A DNA stretch of 64,000 nt from JAFDVL01 sp031409955 (GCA_031409955.1 JANNYF010000274.1:21246-85245), one strand, 5' to 3'; positions 38,597-47,749 are shown, numbered from the stretch's first letter. The notes: a model not told the origin generated them from the letters alone. Made by a program: numbers and translations.

Positions 38597-40158
38597 TTGC
38601 TGACGATCCTCTCAATCCCAACGCTCTGCGGCGTGAGATGAAACTGGTAGGTGCGCAAATCCAATTGCACGAGGAAGTGGCGCAGAAAATCTCCGCCGAT
38701 AATCCCGTGTTGTTCGAAGCCCGACGTTTCATTCACCGGGTCAAGGTTCAGGATCAAGGCCCGCGCGTTGCGTTGCCGCAATCCATTCACGGTCAAGGTT
38801 TGGAACCCGATAGCTTCGACGTCGTCTTCAATTCCGGCAGCCCCAATGACGCGGAACAGGGAGTTTTTCAACTTCAAATTCTCCAGTGCAAATCGTTTGA
38901 CGGCGGCTTTGGAAATCACCGTCGTACTCGCGCCTGTATCAATGATGAAGTTAAATGGTTTTTCGTGTCCTTCCAACATTCCTTCTGCACTCGCCAATCC
39001 GCCACTTGTTGATCGCAGCGGGACATTGATGGAAGCTGGTGTGCTGGGCAGATCGGTCGGTGGAGGAACTTCTTTCACCTCAGAGCGGTCGAGGATCAAT
39101 TTCTTCTCCTTATAATCAATCGTTACGGCGTAGTTGGATAAAACAGATAAGCCAATATAACCATCCGCGCGTTCCTCCATTGGGGCTTCGGTGGAGGTGT
39201 GAACTGTTCGGATATAGGCCGGAACCAACTCTACTTTGGCTTCGCCAAAACCAACGGAATCAAGGACGCCGTAAACGATGGGAAAAGATCCATTCCCGCC
39301 GACAGCCCGCGCATGACCGCCTCGTGCGACGGCTCTGATGCCCAGTTGTTCAGCAGCCTTGTCCGAGATGACACATAAACTGGCTCCGGTATCAATGACG
39401 AACCGAAGCGTTTGTTTGTTATTGATTTTGACTTGGATAAAAGGCCGATTGCCATGCAGTTCAAAGGGAATGGTCACGACCCCCGGGCCGCTTTGCCGAT
39501 GCAGTTTGGTTGTGCCGAGATAGCGATAAAATTCAATCAAGCCGCGAATCCGCGCGCGCCGCTCTTCGTCCGTTTTCGGCGCGACAGACAGAAAGTTTTG
39601 ATAGGCATCCGCCGCTTCGCTGTAAAGCTCCAGCCGTGAACAAACCCGGGCCATAGAAACGTAATAATCTGGCTCGCGCGGATCAAGTTGAATAGCGCGT
39701 TGCAACGCTTCGTAAGAGTTTTTTGTCCGATGCTCGAAGTATTGAAGTTCGGCCAGGCCGGCCAACGCCAGATGGTCTTTGTTATCAAATTTGAGGGCCG
39801 TCAAAAGCGATTCGTATGAGGTGCGAAACTCGCCGCTTCGTAACAATGCGGTTCCCATCAATCCAAAGGCGCGTCCATTCAGCGAATCGGTGGCGATGAC
39901 TTGTGAGGCTTGCTCGAAACATTCGACCAGTTTGTTTTGCTTGAGCAACACAAAACTTAATCGCAGCCGGGCGTCTTTGTCTTCCTGATTTTGTTGGAGC
40001 AAAGAGCGGTAGATAGTTTCGGCCTGCACAAGATTCCCCGCGCGAATTTCCTTCTCCGCGCGTTTGAGCGCTTTGCCGCGCGATTCGGCGTGCGTTGCAT
40101 AAGGAACCACCAGTGTGAGGAGAAGCGCGAAAATAAACGCATTCAGTGCGAGTTTCAT
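38593..40158 (-). CDS. Exported TPR protein with two retropepsin-like aspartyl protease domains
   Basis: A 521-residue protein with a signal peptide (about 1-24), five or so TPR-like helical repeats (about 28-200) and two aspartyl-protease modules, each with a DTGAS motif: D256-TGAS in FVIDTGASLCVIS and D407-TGAS in FIIDTGASTTVIS. Retropepsins need two such Asp residues, normally supplied by a dimer. Here the pair may form within one chain. The ATG is preceded by GGAGGTGA, a near-perfect Shine-Dalgarno. Substrate unknown; the location is periplasmic or secreted. Confidence 0.85.
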   Translation of the reverse strand: MKLALNAFIFALLLTLVVPYATHAESRGKALKRAEKEIRAGNLVQAETIYRSLLQQNQEDKDARLRLSFVLLKQNKLVECFEQASQVIATDSLNGRAFGLMGTALLRSGEFRTSYESLLTALKFDNKDHLALAGLAELQYFEHRTKNSYEALQRAIQLDPREPDYYVSMARVCSRLELYSEAADAYQNFLSVAPKTDEERRARIRGLIEFYRYLGTTKLHRQSGPGVVTIPFELHGNRPFIQVKINNKQTLRFVIDTGASLCVISDKAAEQLGIRAVARGGHARAVGGNGSFPIVYGVLDSVGFGEAKVELVPAYIRTVHTSTEAPMEERADGYIGLSVLSNYAVTIDYKEKKLILDRSEVKEVPPPTDLPSTPASINVPLRSTSGGLASAEGMLEGHEKPFNFIIDTGASTTVISKAAVKRFALENLKLKNSLFRVIGAAGIEDDVEAIGFQTLTVNGLRQRNARALILNLDPVNETSGFEQHGIIGGDFLRHFLVQLDLRTYQFHLTPQSVGIERIVSK

Positions 40159-40232
40159 AAATCACCTCCACTGAAAAGTGGTAATTAGTCAGGACTCGTA
40201 ATTGAAAAACCGTCGAGCGAAACCCTGTGTCA

Positions 40233-40880
40233 CTATTTCAAAATCTCGCCCGTTTTGTTTGACCAAAGCAAGAGGTCTAGTTCGTCGAAATCAATTCTAA
40301 TCTCTTCTGCGAAAATTCTCATTAGTTCTTCTGTCGCAACGTATTTTTTTTTCGTGGCTGGAGGATGGGGCGTGGCGATGACGCCCAACTCAAACAGGGT
40401 TTTCAAGATGTGTTTGTCCAAAATTGCATAACCGCAAAACCCAATATTGCGCAGGTAATGGCTCGCTTCTTTGTAGCCGATGCCTTTGATATGGGCGGCA
40501 AAATAATCGCGCCGGGCTTCGGCATCATCGCCGAATGAATCCAATCGCTGACGCAACTTGAGTTGGCAATCGTGCTGCAAATAGGTGCGCGCTTCGACGA
40601 TGTACGCGGCGCGAGCATTCGGAAAACGATGCGCGCCGGTCAGCGCCGAACTGAATTGTGCAAGCGTACCTTGGCGTAAAAGTTTTCGCACCCGCTCCAC
40701 CGAATTCAGCCCCATTCGCGCACTGGCTCCAGCGGTGAAGAGGCAATACACCAACTCTTCAAAGAGACGTGTATCAGTAGCGGTTAAGCGAAGCGAAGCG
40801 AATTCATTCAGGCGAGCGCGAATGGCTGTTTGTTTTTCCTGATAGGAGGCCAGAAGCAAATCAATGGATGAGTTATTCAT
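40233..40880 (-). CDS. ogg: 8-oxoguanine DNA glycosylase/AP lyase, Ogg2 type
   Basis: Removes 8-oxoguanine from DNA and cuts the abasic site. The 215-residue protein has the helix-hairpin-helix HIKGIGYKEASHYLRNIGF, whose Lys (in KEAS) is the likely Schiff-base residue, and LDKHILK, which holds the catalytic Asp. These match the Ogg2 class known mainly from Archaea and some bacteria. Its start overlaps the stop of the GH16 gene by one base (TAATG), so the two are coupled despite unrelated roles. Confidence 0.85.
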   Translation of the reverse strand: MNNSSIDLLLASYQEKQTAIRARLNEFASLRLTATDTRLFEELVYCLFTAGASARMGLNSVERVRKLLRQGTLAQFSSALTGAHRFPNARAAYIVEARTYLQHDCQLKLRQRLDSFGDDAEARRDYFAAHIKGIGYKEASHYLRNIGFCGYAILDKHILKTLFELGVIATPHPPATKKKYVATEELMRIFAEEIRIDFDELDLLLWSNKTGEILK

Positions 40881-41731
40881 TACCGGCGAATCGTGTTCTT
40901 CCTGACATCAGAATAGACTCGAACATAATCAACCAACATGACTTGCGGGAAAACCGTTGTGACATCCGGGAAGCCAGGCCAATTCCCACCGACGGCAAGA
41001 TTTAGCAGGAGATAAAAAGAGTGATCGAACACCCAACTCGCTCCTGGTGGCATATCCGCTGGAGTTCGTGCTTTGTAGAAAATTCCATCTACGAAAAACT
41101 GAATCAACCGCGGACTCCATTCCACGGCGAAAACATGAAAGTCGTCGGCGAACCTTTGTCCATTGGGTAATTGATACGAACTGCTCAACCCACTGCCGCC
41201 AGCATATCCAGGCCCGTGTAATGTCCCATACGCAACAAAGGGTTCGCGCCCGATGTGTTCCATGATGTCAATTTCGCCGCACTTGGGCCACCCAACTCCG
41301 GGCTTGTCAACGTCCGTGCCGAGCATCCAAAACGCAGGCCAGATTCCCTGCCCAAAGGGAAGTTTGATCCGCGCTTCAATTCTTCCATACGTGGGTTCAA
41401 ATTTGCCGCGTGTGACTAACCGCGCAGAAGTGTAGGAACGCGTAACGCCGTCCGTGCCGGTGTAGGTTTCTTGGATCGCTTTGATGACCAGATTGCCGTT
41501 GCCATCGTGAGCAGCATTTTGCGTGCGATTGGTGTAATACTGACGCTCGTTGTTGCCCCAGCCGCCATCAAACCCGGCTCCTAAATCGTATGCCCATTTC
41601 GTCGCATCAGGTGCAGTATTTGCTGCCCCATTAAACTCGTCAGACCAGGCAAGAATCCGCCTTTGGGCCAAAGAAAAATTTGCTGCGAGTACCAAGAAAA
41701 GTAGGAAGAGTCCAAAGCGTTTGCTGTTCAT
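40880..41731 (-). CDS. Secreted glycoside hydrolase family 16 (beta-glucanase-like)
   Basis: A 283-residue enzyme with a signal peptide (about 1-22) and one GH16 domain. The catalytic motif GEIDIMEH places the nucleophile at E153, the assisting Asp at D155 and the acid/base at E158. WSDEFNG near the start and FHVFAVEWSPRLIQFFVDG are typical of laminarinase/lichenase-type members. I chose the ATG at 41731, which begins a normal signal peptide; the upstream in-frame ATG at 41908 would overlap ubiD. It probably degrades beta-glucans outside the cell. Confidence 0.92.
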   Translation of the reverse strand: MNSKRFGLFLLFLVLAANFSLAQRRILAWSDEFNGAANTAPDATKWAYDLGAGFDGGWGNNERQYYTNRTQNAAHDGNGNLVIKAIQETYTGTDGVTRSYTSARLVTRGKFEPTYGRIEARIKLPFGQGIWPAFWMLGTDVDKPGVGWPKCGEIDIMEHIGREPFVAYGTLHGPGYAGGSGLSSSYQLPNGQRFADDFHVFAVEWSPRLIQFFVDGIFYKARTPADMPPGASWVFDHSFYLLLNLAVGGNWPGFPDVTTVFPQVMLVDYVRVYSDVRKNTIRR

Positions 41732-41738
41732 AGCCGAT

Positions 41739-43187
41739 TTACAAACCAAGTTTATTCCACTTCGCATCCACGAGTTTTTGCACCTCGGCGCTGACATTGT
41801 TTTCGCGCGGCCATCGCCGCGTAAATCCTTCGTTCTTCCATTTGCGCGTGGCATCAATCCCCATCTTGGAACCGTAGCCAGTTTCGCGCGCGGCGTGATC
41901 CAACACATCTACCGGCCCCATCATAAATTGAATGTCGCGTTCGGGGTCAATGTTGTTGAGAACTTTCCACGCGACTTCGCTGGGGTTTTGTACATCCACG
42001 TCATCGTCAACGACGACAATACATTTCGTGAACATCGCCTGCCCCATGCCCCAAATCGCGTTCATGATTTTGCGTGCGTGTCCCGGATATTGTTTGCGAA
42101 TCGAAACCAACATCAAGTTGTGAAACACGCCTTCAAACGGCAAGTTCATGTCTACGATTTCTGGGAGCTGGCGTTTCAGCACGGGCAAAGTGATCCGAAT
42201 AATGGCCCAGCCCATCCAACAATCTTCCATCGGCGGCTTGCCCACAATCGTGGTTTGATAGATTGGATTTTTGCGATGCGTGACGGTGGTGACGTGAAAC
42301 ACGGGATACGGTTCTTCGAGCGTGTAAAAGCCGGTGTGATCGCCGAACGGCCCTTCGATGCGGCGTTCGGAAGGATCAACATAGCCTTCCAAAACAATCT
42401 CAGCATTGGCCGGAACTTCCAGATCAAGCGAAACGCATTTGACCATCTCAATCGGCTTTTCGCGCATGAAGCTGGCGAAAATCATTTCGTCCAGATCATC
42501 CGGCAAAGGCAAGGCGGCGGCAAAGGTTGTGATGGGTTCTGCGCCAATCGCAACGGCGACGTCCATTCGCTCAGCGCCGCGCTTTTCCTGTTCGCGGTGA
42601 TGTGCCGCGCCGTGTTTGTGAATCTGCCAATGCATGCCAGTCGTTTTTTCGTCGTAGACTTGCATCCGATACATCCCGCAGTTGCGCGCGCCCGTTTTTG
42701 GATTGCGCGTGAAGACCATTGGCAATGTAATGAAGCGTCCGCCATCTGCTTCCCAACATTTCAGGACGGGAAAATCGTGCAGTGAAAACTCGCCTTCGCG
42801 TTTGATGACTTCCTGACATTTGCCCGCTTTCACCACCTTCGGAAAGTATTTGCCGAGTTCTGCAAGCTTCGGCAGCATCTTCACTTTTTCCAACAACCCG
42901 GCAGGCGATTTGAAATCCAGCCATTCCGTCAAACGACCGGCGACCTGCTCAACTTCATCCACTTCCAGCGCCAGCGCCATGCGGCGACGGCTGCCCAGCG
43001 CGTTGATGAGGACAGGCATTTTGCCATCATCTACATTTTCAAAGAGCAACGCCGGGCCGCCCGCTTTGCTGACGCGATCTGTAATTTCGGTAATTTCCTG
43101 ATCGCTCGAAACATGCGCCGTGATGCGTTTGAGTTCTTTGTGTTTTTCTAAAACCTTGATGAATTCGCGGAGGTCTTCGTAAGCCAT
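41739..43187 (-). CDS. UbiD-family prenylated-FMN decarboxylase
   Basis: A 482-residue decarboxylase of the UbiD family, which needs prenyl-FMN made by UbiX. It starts MAYEDLREFIKVLEKH and shows GGPALLFENV, VFTRNPKTGARNCGMYRMQ, the EIVLEGYVDPSERRIEGPFGDHTGFY core that holds the catalytic acids, and IVVVDDDVDVQNPSEV. It may work on a quinone precursor, but the substrate cannot be read from the sequence. No ubiX is in the window. The signal-peptide GH16 gene begins 7 bases downstream. Confidence 0.93.
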   Translation of the reverse strand: MAYEDLREFIKVLEKHKELKRITAHVSSDQEITEITDRVSKAGGPALLFENVDDGKMPVLINALGSRRRMALALEVDEVEQVAGRLTEWLDFKSPAGLLEKVKMLPKLAELGKYFPKVVKAGKCQEVIKREGEFSLHDFPVLKCWEADGGRFITLPMVFTRNPKTGARNCGMYRMQVYDEKTTGMHWQIHKHGAAHHREQEKRGAERMDVAVAIGAEPITTFAAALPLPDDLDEMIFASFMREKPIEMVKCVSLDLEVPANAEIVLEGYVDPSERRIEGPFGDHTGFYTLEEPYPVFHVTTVTHRKNPIYQTTIVGKPPMEDCWMGWAIIRITLPVLKRQLPEIVDMNLPFEGVFHNLMLVSIRKQYPGHARKIMNAIWGMGQAMFTKCIVVVDDDVDVQNPSEVAWKVLNNIDPERDIQFMMGPVDVLDHAARETGYGSKMGIDATRKWKNEGFTRRWPRENNVSAEVQKLVDAKWNKLGL

Positions 43188-43313
43188 AAGTAATCACAAG
43201 AGAAAAAGAAAATCCGACAAAGCCGCAGTGTGGCGATGACTTTTGCCGATGATTTGTCGGCAATGTGAAAAGAAGATTCCGACCAGATGCCTGGTGAGAT
43301 TTGCCTGTTTGGC

Positions 43314-43577
43314 TCAGCCTTCCGCTTCTCGACTAATCGCGGCTTCGCCACCGATTCTGGAGGCGAGGCGCGTCAGAATCAAAACGACCAGAACAGCGAT
43401 GACAGTGGCAATAACTGCATACGTGTAGAGACCAGCAAGATTATCGTCAGTCGCAAATATCTTCTTGATCGTGGCTTTGATGGCATCATTCCAAGCTAAT
43501 GCTGCGACCAAGCCTAATGACGCTGAAGCCAGTGTGATCATAGATTGAAGAATCAATTGCACGTATTTTTTCGTCAT
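43314..43577 (-). CDS. DUF5654-like small membrane protein
   Basis: An 87-residue protein with two hydrophobic helices (about 8-30 and 50-72), starting MTKKYVQLILQSMITLASAS, with the conserved-looking ALAWNDAIK between them. The pattern matches the DUF5654 family of unknown function. GGAGGT lies 8 bases before the ATG, giving a strong ribosome binding site. Confidence 0.72.
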   Translation of the reverse strand: MTKKYVQLILQSMITLASASLGLVAALAWNDAIKATIKKIFATDDNLAGLYTYAVIATVIAVLVVLILTRLASRIGGEAAISREAEG

Positions 43578-43600
43578 CGGTAGACCTCCAAATCAGGGGA

Positions 43601-43727
43601 AATCAAAGGGCAAATCTCAAACAGTCGCAACTGTCAGCAAAAGTGGGATTCAGAAGCAAAGCCTTTTTATAAAAATAAAGTGCCGCCCTTTTAACTTTTG
43701 CCTCTTGATCCTTGCCTTTTGATTTTC
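43601..43727. repeat. Heptamer-like AAAGGCAAATCTC / AAAAGGCAA arrays
   Basis: The sequence AAATCAAAGGGCAAATCTCAAA (43601-43622) and, in the opposite orientation, CTTTTAACTTTTGCCTCTTGATCCTTGCC (43690-43718) are built from units of about 7 bases related to AAAAGGCAA. The same GGCAAATCTCAAA core recurs at 59811-59825. The second block ends just before the mocA stop codon. Confidence 0.5.
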
Positions 43728-44354
43728 TCAGGGCGTCCACTTGTGCGAGTCATACAACGACGGGACTTGCGCCACCAATCGGGCGTAGTCTTCCGGCAAA
43801 TCAATGTCATCCAGAACCGCCGATGAATCAACCGGAACCTCTTGGATTTCGTGCCGATGTGCATTGATGAGAACTTTGAGACCATCCGGGTCAGATTCAT
43901 CCAGCTTCATGATCTCATCTTCTAACTCGCGGCTGACGATGATGGGATGCCCGTGTTTGCCTTCGTAGGTGGGAACCGAAATCCGTTTTTCGTAATCGCC
44001 AAAACTAATAACCAATGGGTTGATGGCTTCCGGGCCGACCATCGGTTGATCTACCAGCGCGATCAGCACGCCATCGCAGCGTGGGCTGATGAGCGGCAGT
44101 CCGGTTTTCAGCGAACTCAACATGCCTTTGGTATAGTCTCGATTGATGGCAAATTGCACGCCTGCGCCTGCCAGCCGGGCGCGAATTTCGGATTCCCGAA
44201 AGCCCAGCACCACGATGATTTCGTCCACGCGGGAACGCTTGAGATTATCAATGCACGCGCCAATCACAGTGCGCGTACCCCATTTCAGCAGCGGTTTGAA
44301 ATCACCACTCATCCGTCGGGATTCACCTGCGGCTAGTAAGATTGCGGAGATCAT
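43728..44354 (-). CDS. MobA-like nucleotidyltransferase (molybdenum cofactor cytidylyl/guanylyltransferase-like)
   Basis: A 208-residue enzyme with the N-terminal ILLAAGESRRMSGDFKPLL, the substrate loop DGVLIALVDQPMVGP and VPTYEGKHGHPIIVSREL. This set is typical of MocA, which makes molybdopterin cytosine dinucleotide for xanthine- and CO-dehydrogenase-type enzymes. XdhC-type genes that serve the same enzymes are 38 kb away in this window, and no molybdoenzyme is seen. Confidence 0.83.
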   Translation of the reverse strand: MISAILLAAGESRRMSGDFKPLLKWGTRTVIGACIDNLKRSRVDEIIVVLGFRESEIRARLAGAGVQFAINRDYTKGMLSSLKTGLPLISPRCDGVLIALVDQPMVGPEAINPLVISFGDYEKRISVPTYEGKHGHPIIVSRELEDEIMKLDESDPDGLKVLINAHRHEIQEVPVDSSAVLDDIDLPEDYARLVAQVPSLYDSHKWTP

Positions 44355-44375
44355 AGTGCGTATAGGTTCCTTTGC

Positions 44376-45476
44376 TTAGTCATTCATTATTTCGGCAAGT
44401 TGCGCGAACGGGTTATTGAAACTTCCTGGCGTGGGTTTGGGTTTGGCGGCAGCTTCATTGCTTGGCGCGGTTGCGGCGGCGGTTGCAACGGTTGCGGCAA
44501 CTTTTTCCGGCGGCGCTTCCTCCGGTTGTGCATTCGGACGACGGCGATAAATCGGGCGCTCAAACATTGGCGAGATGCGCGTCCAATCGCCTGTGGCATG
44601 TGGGTCGCTCATCAACCGTTGCATTGCTTCCACTTTGGAATCGAGATCGTCGAGATAGGCCAACATCAAAGCTTCGGGTGTTGCGGGCAACTTGGGCGAG
44701 CCGTATTCCAACTTCCCGTGATGTGTCAACAACAGGTGCAATAAATGTCGGCGCAATTCTTCCGGGAAGTCAGGAATCTGTTTGATGTGATCGGACACCA
44801 TCATTGTTTCCATCGCCAGATGCCCAATCATTTGCCCGTCATTTGTATAACTGGTTCCGCGTCCGTAACTGAGTTCATCAATCTTGCCAAAGTCGTGCAG
44901 GATAGCGCCGGTTTGCAGCAAATCCAGATCAATGCCTTCGTAATGCGAACCGACTTTGTGCGCCAGTTTGAGCAGCGACAACGAATGTTCCAACAAACCG
45001 CCGAGATACGGATGGTGCATGGTTTTGGCGGCGGGCGCACGTTTGAATTTCTTGACGGTTTCTTCGTCTGCGAAAATGTTTTCGAGCAATTGCCGCAGGT
45101 TCTGATTGGCAAAGCCGCCGACGATTCGCATGACCTCGGCGAACATTTCTTCCACGTCGAATTTCGTGGTGGGAAAGTAATCCGTCAGGCTGTATTCGCG
45201 TTCCTCGCACAACCGCATGCGATGCACCGTCAATTGCATCCGATTGCGATGCATGATGACTTGGCCGCGCGCAAACACAATGTCGTCCACCTCAAATGTT
45301 TCGGCAGAATCTTCAAAATTATCCCACCAATGCCCGTTGATTTCGCCGGTGCGATCCACCAAGGTGAGCGTCAAATATTGTCCACCTGTTTTTTTGTTCC
45401 GAAACTCTTTCGCTTTGACCAGAAAGGTCGTGCTGACGCTTTGATTGGTGACGAAATCGCGGATGAAGATTTTCAT
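44376..45476 (-). CDS. OB-fold and HD-domain protein, YhaM-like 3'-5' exoribonuclease
   Basis: A 366-residue protein with an N-terminal OB-fold (about 1-95, DFVTNQSVSTTFLVKAKEF ... LTLTLVDRTGEI) and an HD hydrolase domain (about 150-300) with HHPYLGGLLEHS and ILHDFGK. This order is that of YhaM, which trims RNA and single-stranded DNA. A Pro/Ala-rich tail (about 310-366) is extra. The ATG at 45476 begins the OB-fold; the ORF extension to 45548 is made of heptamer array and is rejected. Confidence 0.83.
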   Translation of the reverse strand: MKIFIRDFVTNQSVSTTFLVKAKEFRNKKTGGQYLTLTLVDRTGEINGHWWDNFEDSAETFEVDDIVFARGQVIMHRNRMQLTVHRMRLCEEREYSLTDYFPTTKFDVEEMFAEVMRIVGGFANQNLRQLLENIFADEETVKKFKRAPAAKTMHHPYLGGLLEHSLSLLKLAHKVGSHYEGIDLDLLQTGAILHDFGKIDELSYGRGTSYTNDGQMIGHLAMETMMVSDHIKQIPDFPEELRRHLLHLLLTHHGKLEYGSPKLPATPEALMLAYLDDLDSKVEAMQRLMSDPHATGDWTRISPMFERPIYRRRPNAQPEEAPPEKVAATVATAAATAPSNEAAAKPKPTPGSFNNPFAQLAEIMND

Positions 45477-45554
45477 AGTAGTTGGTGGTTGGTGGCTGCT
45501 GGTTGGTGATTGGTAGTTATTTATCAGCCACCGATCACCAACTACCAACCACTA
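45477..45554. repeat. Inverted TTGGTGG-type heptamer arrays
   Basis: Five phased heptamers (TTGGTGG, TTGGTGG, CTGCTGG, TTGGTGA, TTGGTAG) at 45482-45516 are followed after a short AT spacer by the complementary CACCAAC/TACCAAC units (45532-45553). Together they could form a hairpin. The left arm begins only a few bases from the start codon of the YhaM-like gene, where a Shine-Dalgarno is expected but absent. Confidence 0.85.
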
Positions 45555-46712
45555 TTTCTGAGCCGCCTCTTTCGCTTTGGCAGCGTCTTTTTCCAGCCGT
45601 TCTTTTTCTTTCTTTTCGCGTTTCTGCCGTTTCTTTTTTTCCTTGTCGGATTCTTCACTATAGGGCGTCACTTTGATTTGCGCGGAAGCAGTTTTAAGAC
45701 CGGGGATCTGATATTTCGGATCAATTTCGATAAACGCATCTTCGCGCAATTGCTTCAGGTACTCATCAATTTGCACTTGGCCTTTTTCCATCACCAATCG
45801 TTGGAAGACCGCGTTTTTCACTTCGGTGTCTTCGTACGGTCTGGTCTCGGATTCTTTGCGTGCGTCCACGCGAAAAATCGCATAGCCATCGGCCAGCGTG
45901 ATCGAATCCGTCGTCGAACCAATTTCTGCTTTCTCGACCACGCTGCGAATTTCGGTCGGCAATTGGTTCAGTGCCACTTTCCCAATCTTTCCACCCTTTG
46001 TGACAATTTCCGCTGGGTCTTCGGATTTACTGCGGACGAGCGCAGCAAAATCACCGCCACCTTTGAGCTGCGTCACAATTTCTTTGGCTTTGGCAATGGA
46101 CTGTTGTTGCGCCAACATGTCCTTGGGTTTGCGTACGAAGATGCGGCTTAATTCCACTTCGCCCGGAACCTCGAACCACTCTTTGTGCTTGTCGTAAAAT
46201 TGCCGCTTTTCTTGGTCCGTCAGGTTGCGAGAAACCTGTCCATAAACTTCGCGTCCGAGGACGGCATCGGACATGAACTTCGTCCGCATGCCGCGTCGTT
46301 GTTCGTTAATGTCCACGCCGACTTCGCGCATTTTTTGTTCCAGGCACTCCAACGAATCGCACGCGACTTCCTTCATGATCCGCACGAGTTGTTCGTTGAC
46401 TTGTCCCTCAACGTCAACCGAAAGTTCTTTGGCGCGCTGCGATAGCAATTGCTGGTCAATCAGACCATCCAGAATTTTGGCGCGCAATTCACCCAATTCT
46501 TTTTCGATCTCTTCATCCTTTTTGCCGCGTTGCTTGTACTCTTCGATATAACTTTTCAACTCGCGCTCGAAGGCCGACATCAAAATCACTTCGCTGTTGA
46601 CGCGGGCAATCACCTGATCCAGCAGGCTGTAGCCGTTTTCATCCTGCGCAAAACTGCCGAGGGGCAACAGCGACAGAACGACAAAACAAATGAGTGCTTG
46701 GATTGATTTCAT
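45552..46712 (-). CDS. SurA-like peptidyl-prolyl cis-trans isomerase
   Basis: Periplasmic chaperone/isomerase for outer-membrane proteins. The 386-residue protein has a signal peptide (about 1-22), a SurA-type N-terminal domain beginning SLLDQVIARVNSEVILMS and a parvulin (PpiC) domain (about 200-300, SRIFVRKPKDM ... GGGDFAALVRSKSED). A highly basic, Lys/Glu-rich C-terminal tail (about 345-386) is unusual. I start it at the ATG at 46712, with AGGAG 5 bases upstream. It follows a second PpiC gene in the same direction. Confidence 0.9.
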   Translation of the reverse strand: MKSIQALICFVVLSLLPLGSFAQDENGYSLLDQVIARVNSEVILMSAFERELKSYIEEYKQRGKKDEEIEKELGELRAKILDGLIDQQLLSQRAKELSVDVEGQVNEQLVRIMKEVACDSLECLEQKMREVGVDINEQRRGMRTKFMSDAVLGREVYGQVSRNLTDQEKRQFYDKHKEWFEVPGEVELSRIFVRKPKDMLAQQQSIAKAKEIVTQLKGGGDFAALVRSKSEDPAEIVTKGGKIGKVALNQLPTEIRSVVEKAEIGSTTDSITLADGYAIFRVDARKESETRPYEDTEVKNAVFQRLVMEKGQVQIDEYLKQLREDAFIEIDPKYQIPGLKTASAQIKVTPYSEESDKEKKKRQKREKKEKERLEKDAAKAKEAAQK

Positions 46713-46736
46713 AATAACTCCTATGAAAATTCGGTG

Positions 46737-46783
46737 CGATGCGCCTCTCAACGCTGCCTGCAAAGATGCAGGCGCACCAATTA
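46737..46783. repeat. Small stem-loop between the two PPIase genes
   Basis: GCCTGCA and TGCAGGC (46757-46774) pair around AAGA, with outer GGTGCG/CGCACC arms around it. It lies in the gap between the two isomerase genes. A related GCAGGC/GCCTGC pair lies at 61553-61570. It could be a REP-type unit or an RNA-processing site. Confidence 0.45.
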
Positions 46784-47749
46784 TTGTTTCCACTTCCCGG
46801 TGTAGTTGAAGCCGAGTTTGTCGGCCTGGACTTTAATCTTGGCATTGATCAGCGCCTGATTCAGATAGGCGTCAATGACGGATTGATTCTTGCTGCGCAG
46901 CAAATCTTCCTCGACCTGCTTGCGAATTTTGTCGAACGGTTGCGGTTCTTGTTTCTTGACCATCTGAAAAATGTGATAGCCAAAATTGGATTTGACGACG
47001 GTGCTGATGCCACCTTCTTTCAAGGGCATCGCGGCGTTTTCCAGCACCTCGGGCAATTCTTTGGGGCGGTAACAAAACAACCCTTTGGACGGAGCATTGG
47101 AATTTTCTTTGGCCAGAATGGCAAAGTCGGCGGGTTTGTCCAACGCTTGTTTGCGTAATTGCTCCGCTTTCTCCGCGTCGTCCACTTTGATTTCGCGGAC
47201 ACAGAAGCTCGGCTCCTGCGGATAGCGTTTAGGATTATTTTTGTAATGCTGCTCGACTTCTTCGGGTGTGACCACAACATCTTTGAGAACTTCAGCTTTG
47301 TAAAATTTCCAGATGATCAGATCCTGTTCGATTTCGGCGGCGCGTTCTTTTCCGATCAAGGCCGCCTGATTCTGATTGCCGCCTTCGACGTTGGTTTGTT
47401 GATGCTGATCCGTTTCTTCACGCCGCACTTCTTCATCGGTCGCGGAAACACCTTTGGCGGTTGCATTGTGAACGACCAATTGCTGCCGCACGAATTCATC
47501 GAACAAACTGCTTTGCAATTGATTGTTGTCTTCCTGACTCTGTTGTTGTAGCAAGTCCGAAAGGCGCGATTTCAGAAAGCGGTCAAATGCCGCTTTGTGT
47601 TCCGGCTTACCATTGATTTCCACGATCACAGGCGTTTTTTCATCTGCCGCGAGCAAGGCATCGTTGCGACCATTGCTGGCTTTGGATTGACACCCAACCA
47701 GGCAACCGACCAGAAGCAACAATGCGAGCGCGAAAAACTTTTGTGGCAT
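46781..47749 (-). CDS. PpiC-type peptidyl-prolyl isomerase, lipoprotein
   Basis: A 322-residue parvulin-family protein anchored as a lipoprotein; the N-terminal signal LLLLVGCLVGC has lipobox Cys at C16 or C20. A SurA-like helical part (about 40-160) is followed by a PpiC domain (about 165-270, FCVREIKVDDAEKA, then GLFCYRPKELPEVLENA and SNFGYHIFQMV). It likely folds periplasmic or outer-membrane proteins together with the SurA-like product downstream. LspA and Lgt encoded in this window would mature it. Confidence 0.9.
   Translation of the reverse strand: MPQKFFALALLLLVGCLVGCQSKASNGRNDALLAADEKTPVIVEINGKPEHKAAFDRFLKSRLSDLLQQQSQEDNNQLQSSLFDEFVRQQLVVHNATAKGVSATDEEVRREETDQHQQTNVEGGNQNQAALIGKERAAEIEQDLIIWKFYKAEVLKDVVVTPEEVEQHYKNNPKRYPQEPSFCVREIKVDDAEKAEQLRKQALDKPADFAILAKENSNAPSKGLFCYRPKELPEVLENAAMPLKEGGISTVVKSNFGYHIFQMVKKQEPQPFDKIRKQVEEDLLRSKNQSVIDAYLNQALINAKIKVQADKLGFNYTGKWKQ

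Noticed and set aside
45477..45548. Longer N-terminus of the YhaM-like protein
   Set aside because: The added residues come only from the heptamer array and the family begins at the ATG at 45476.
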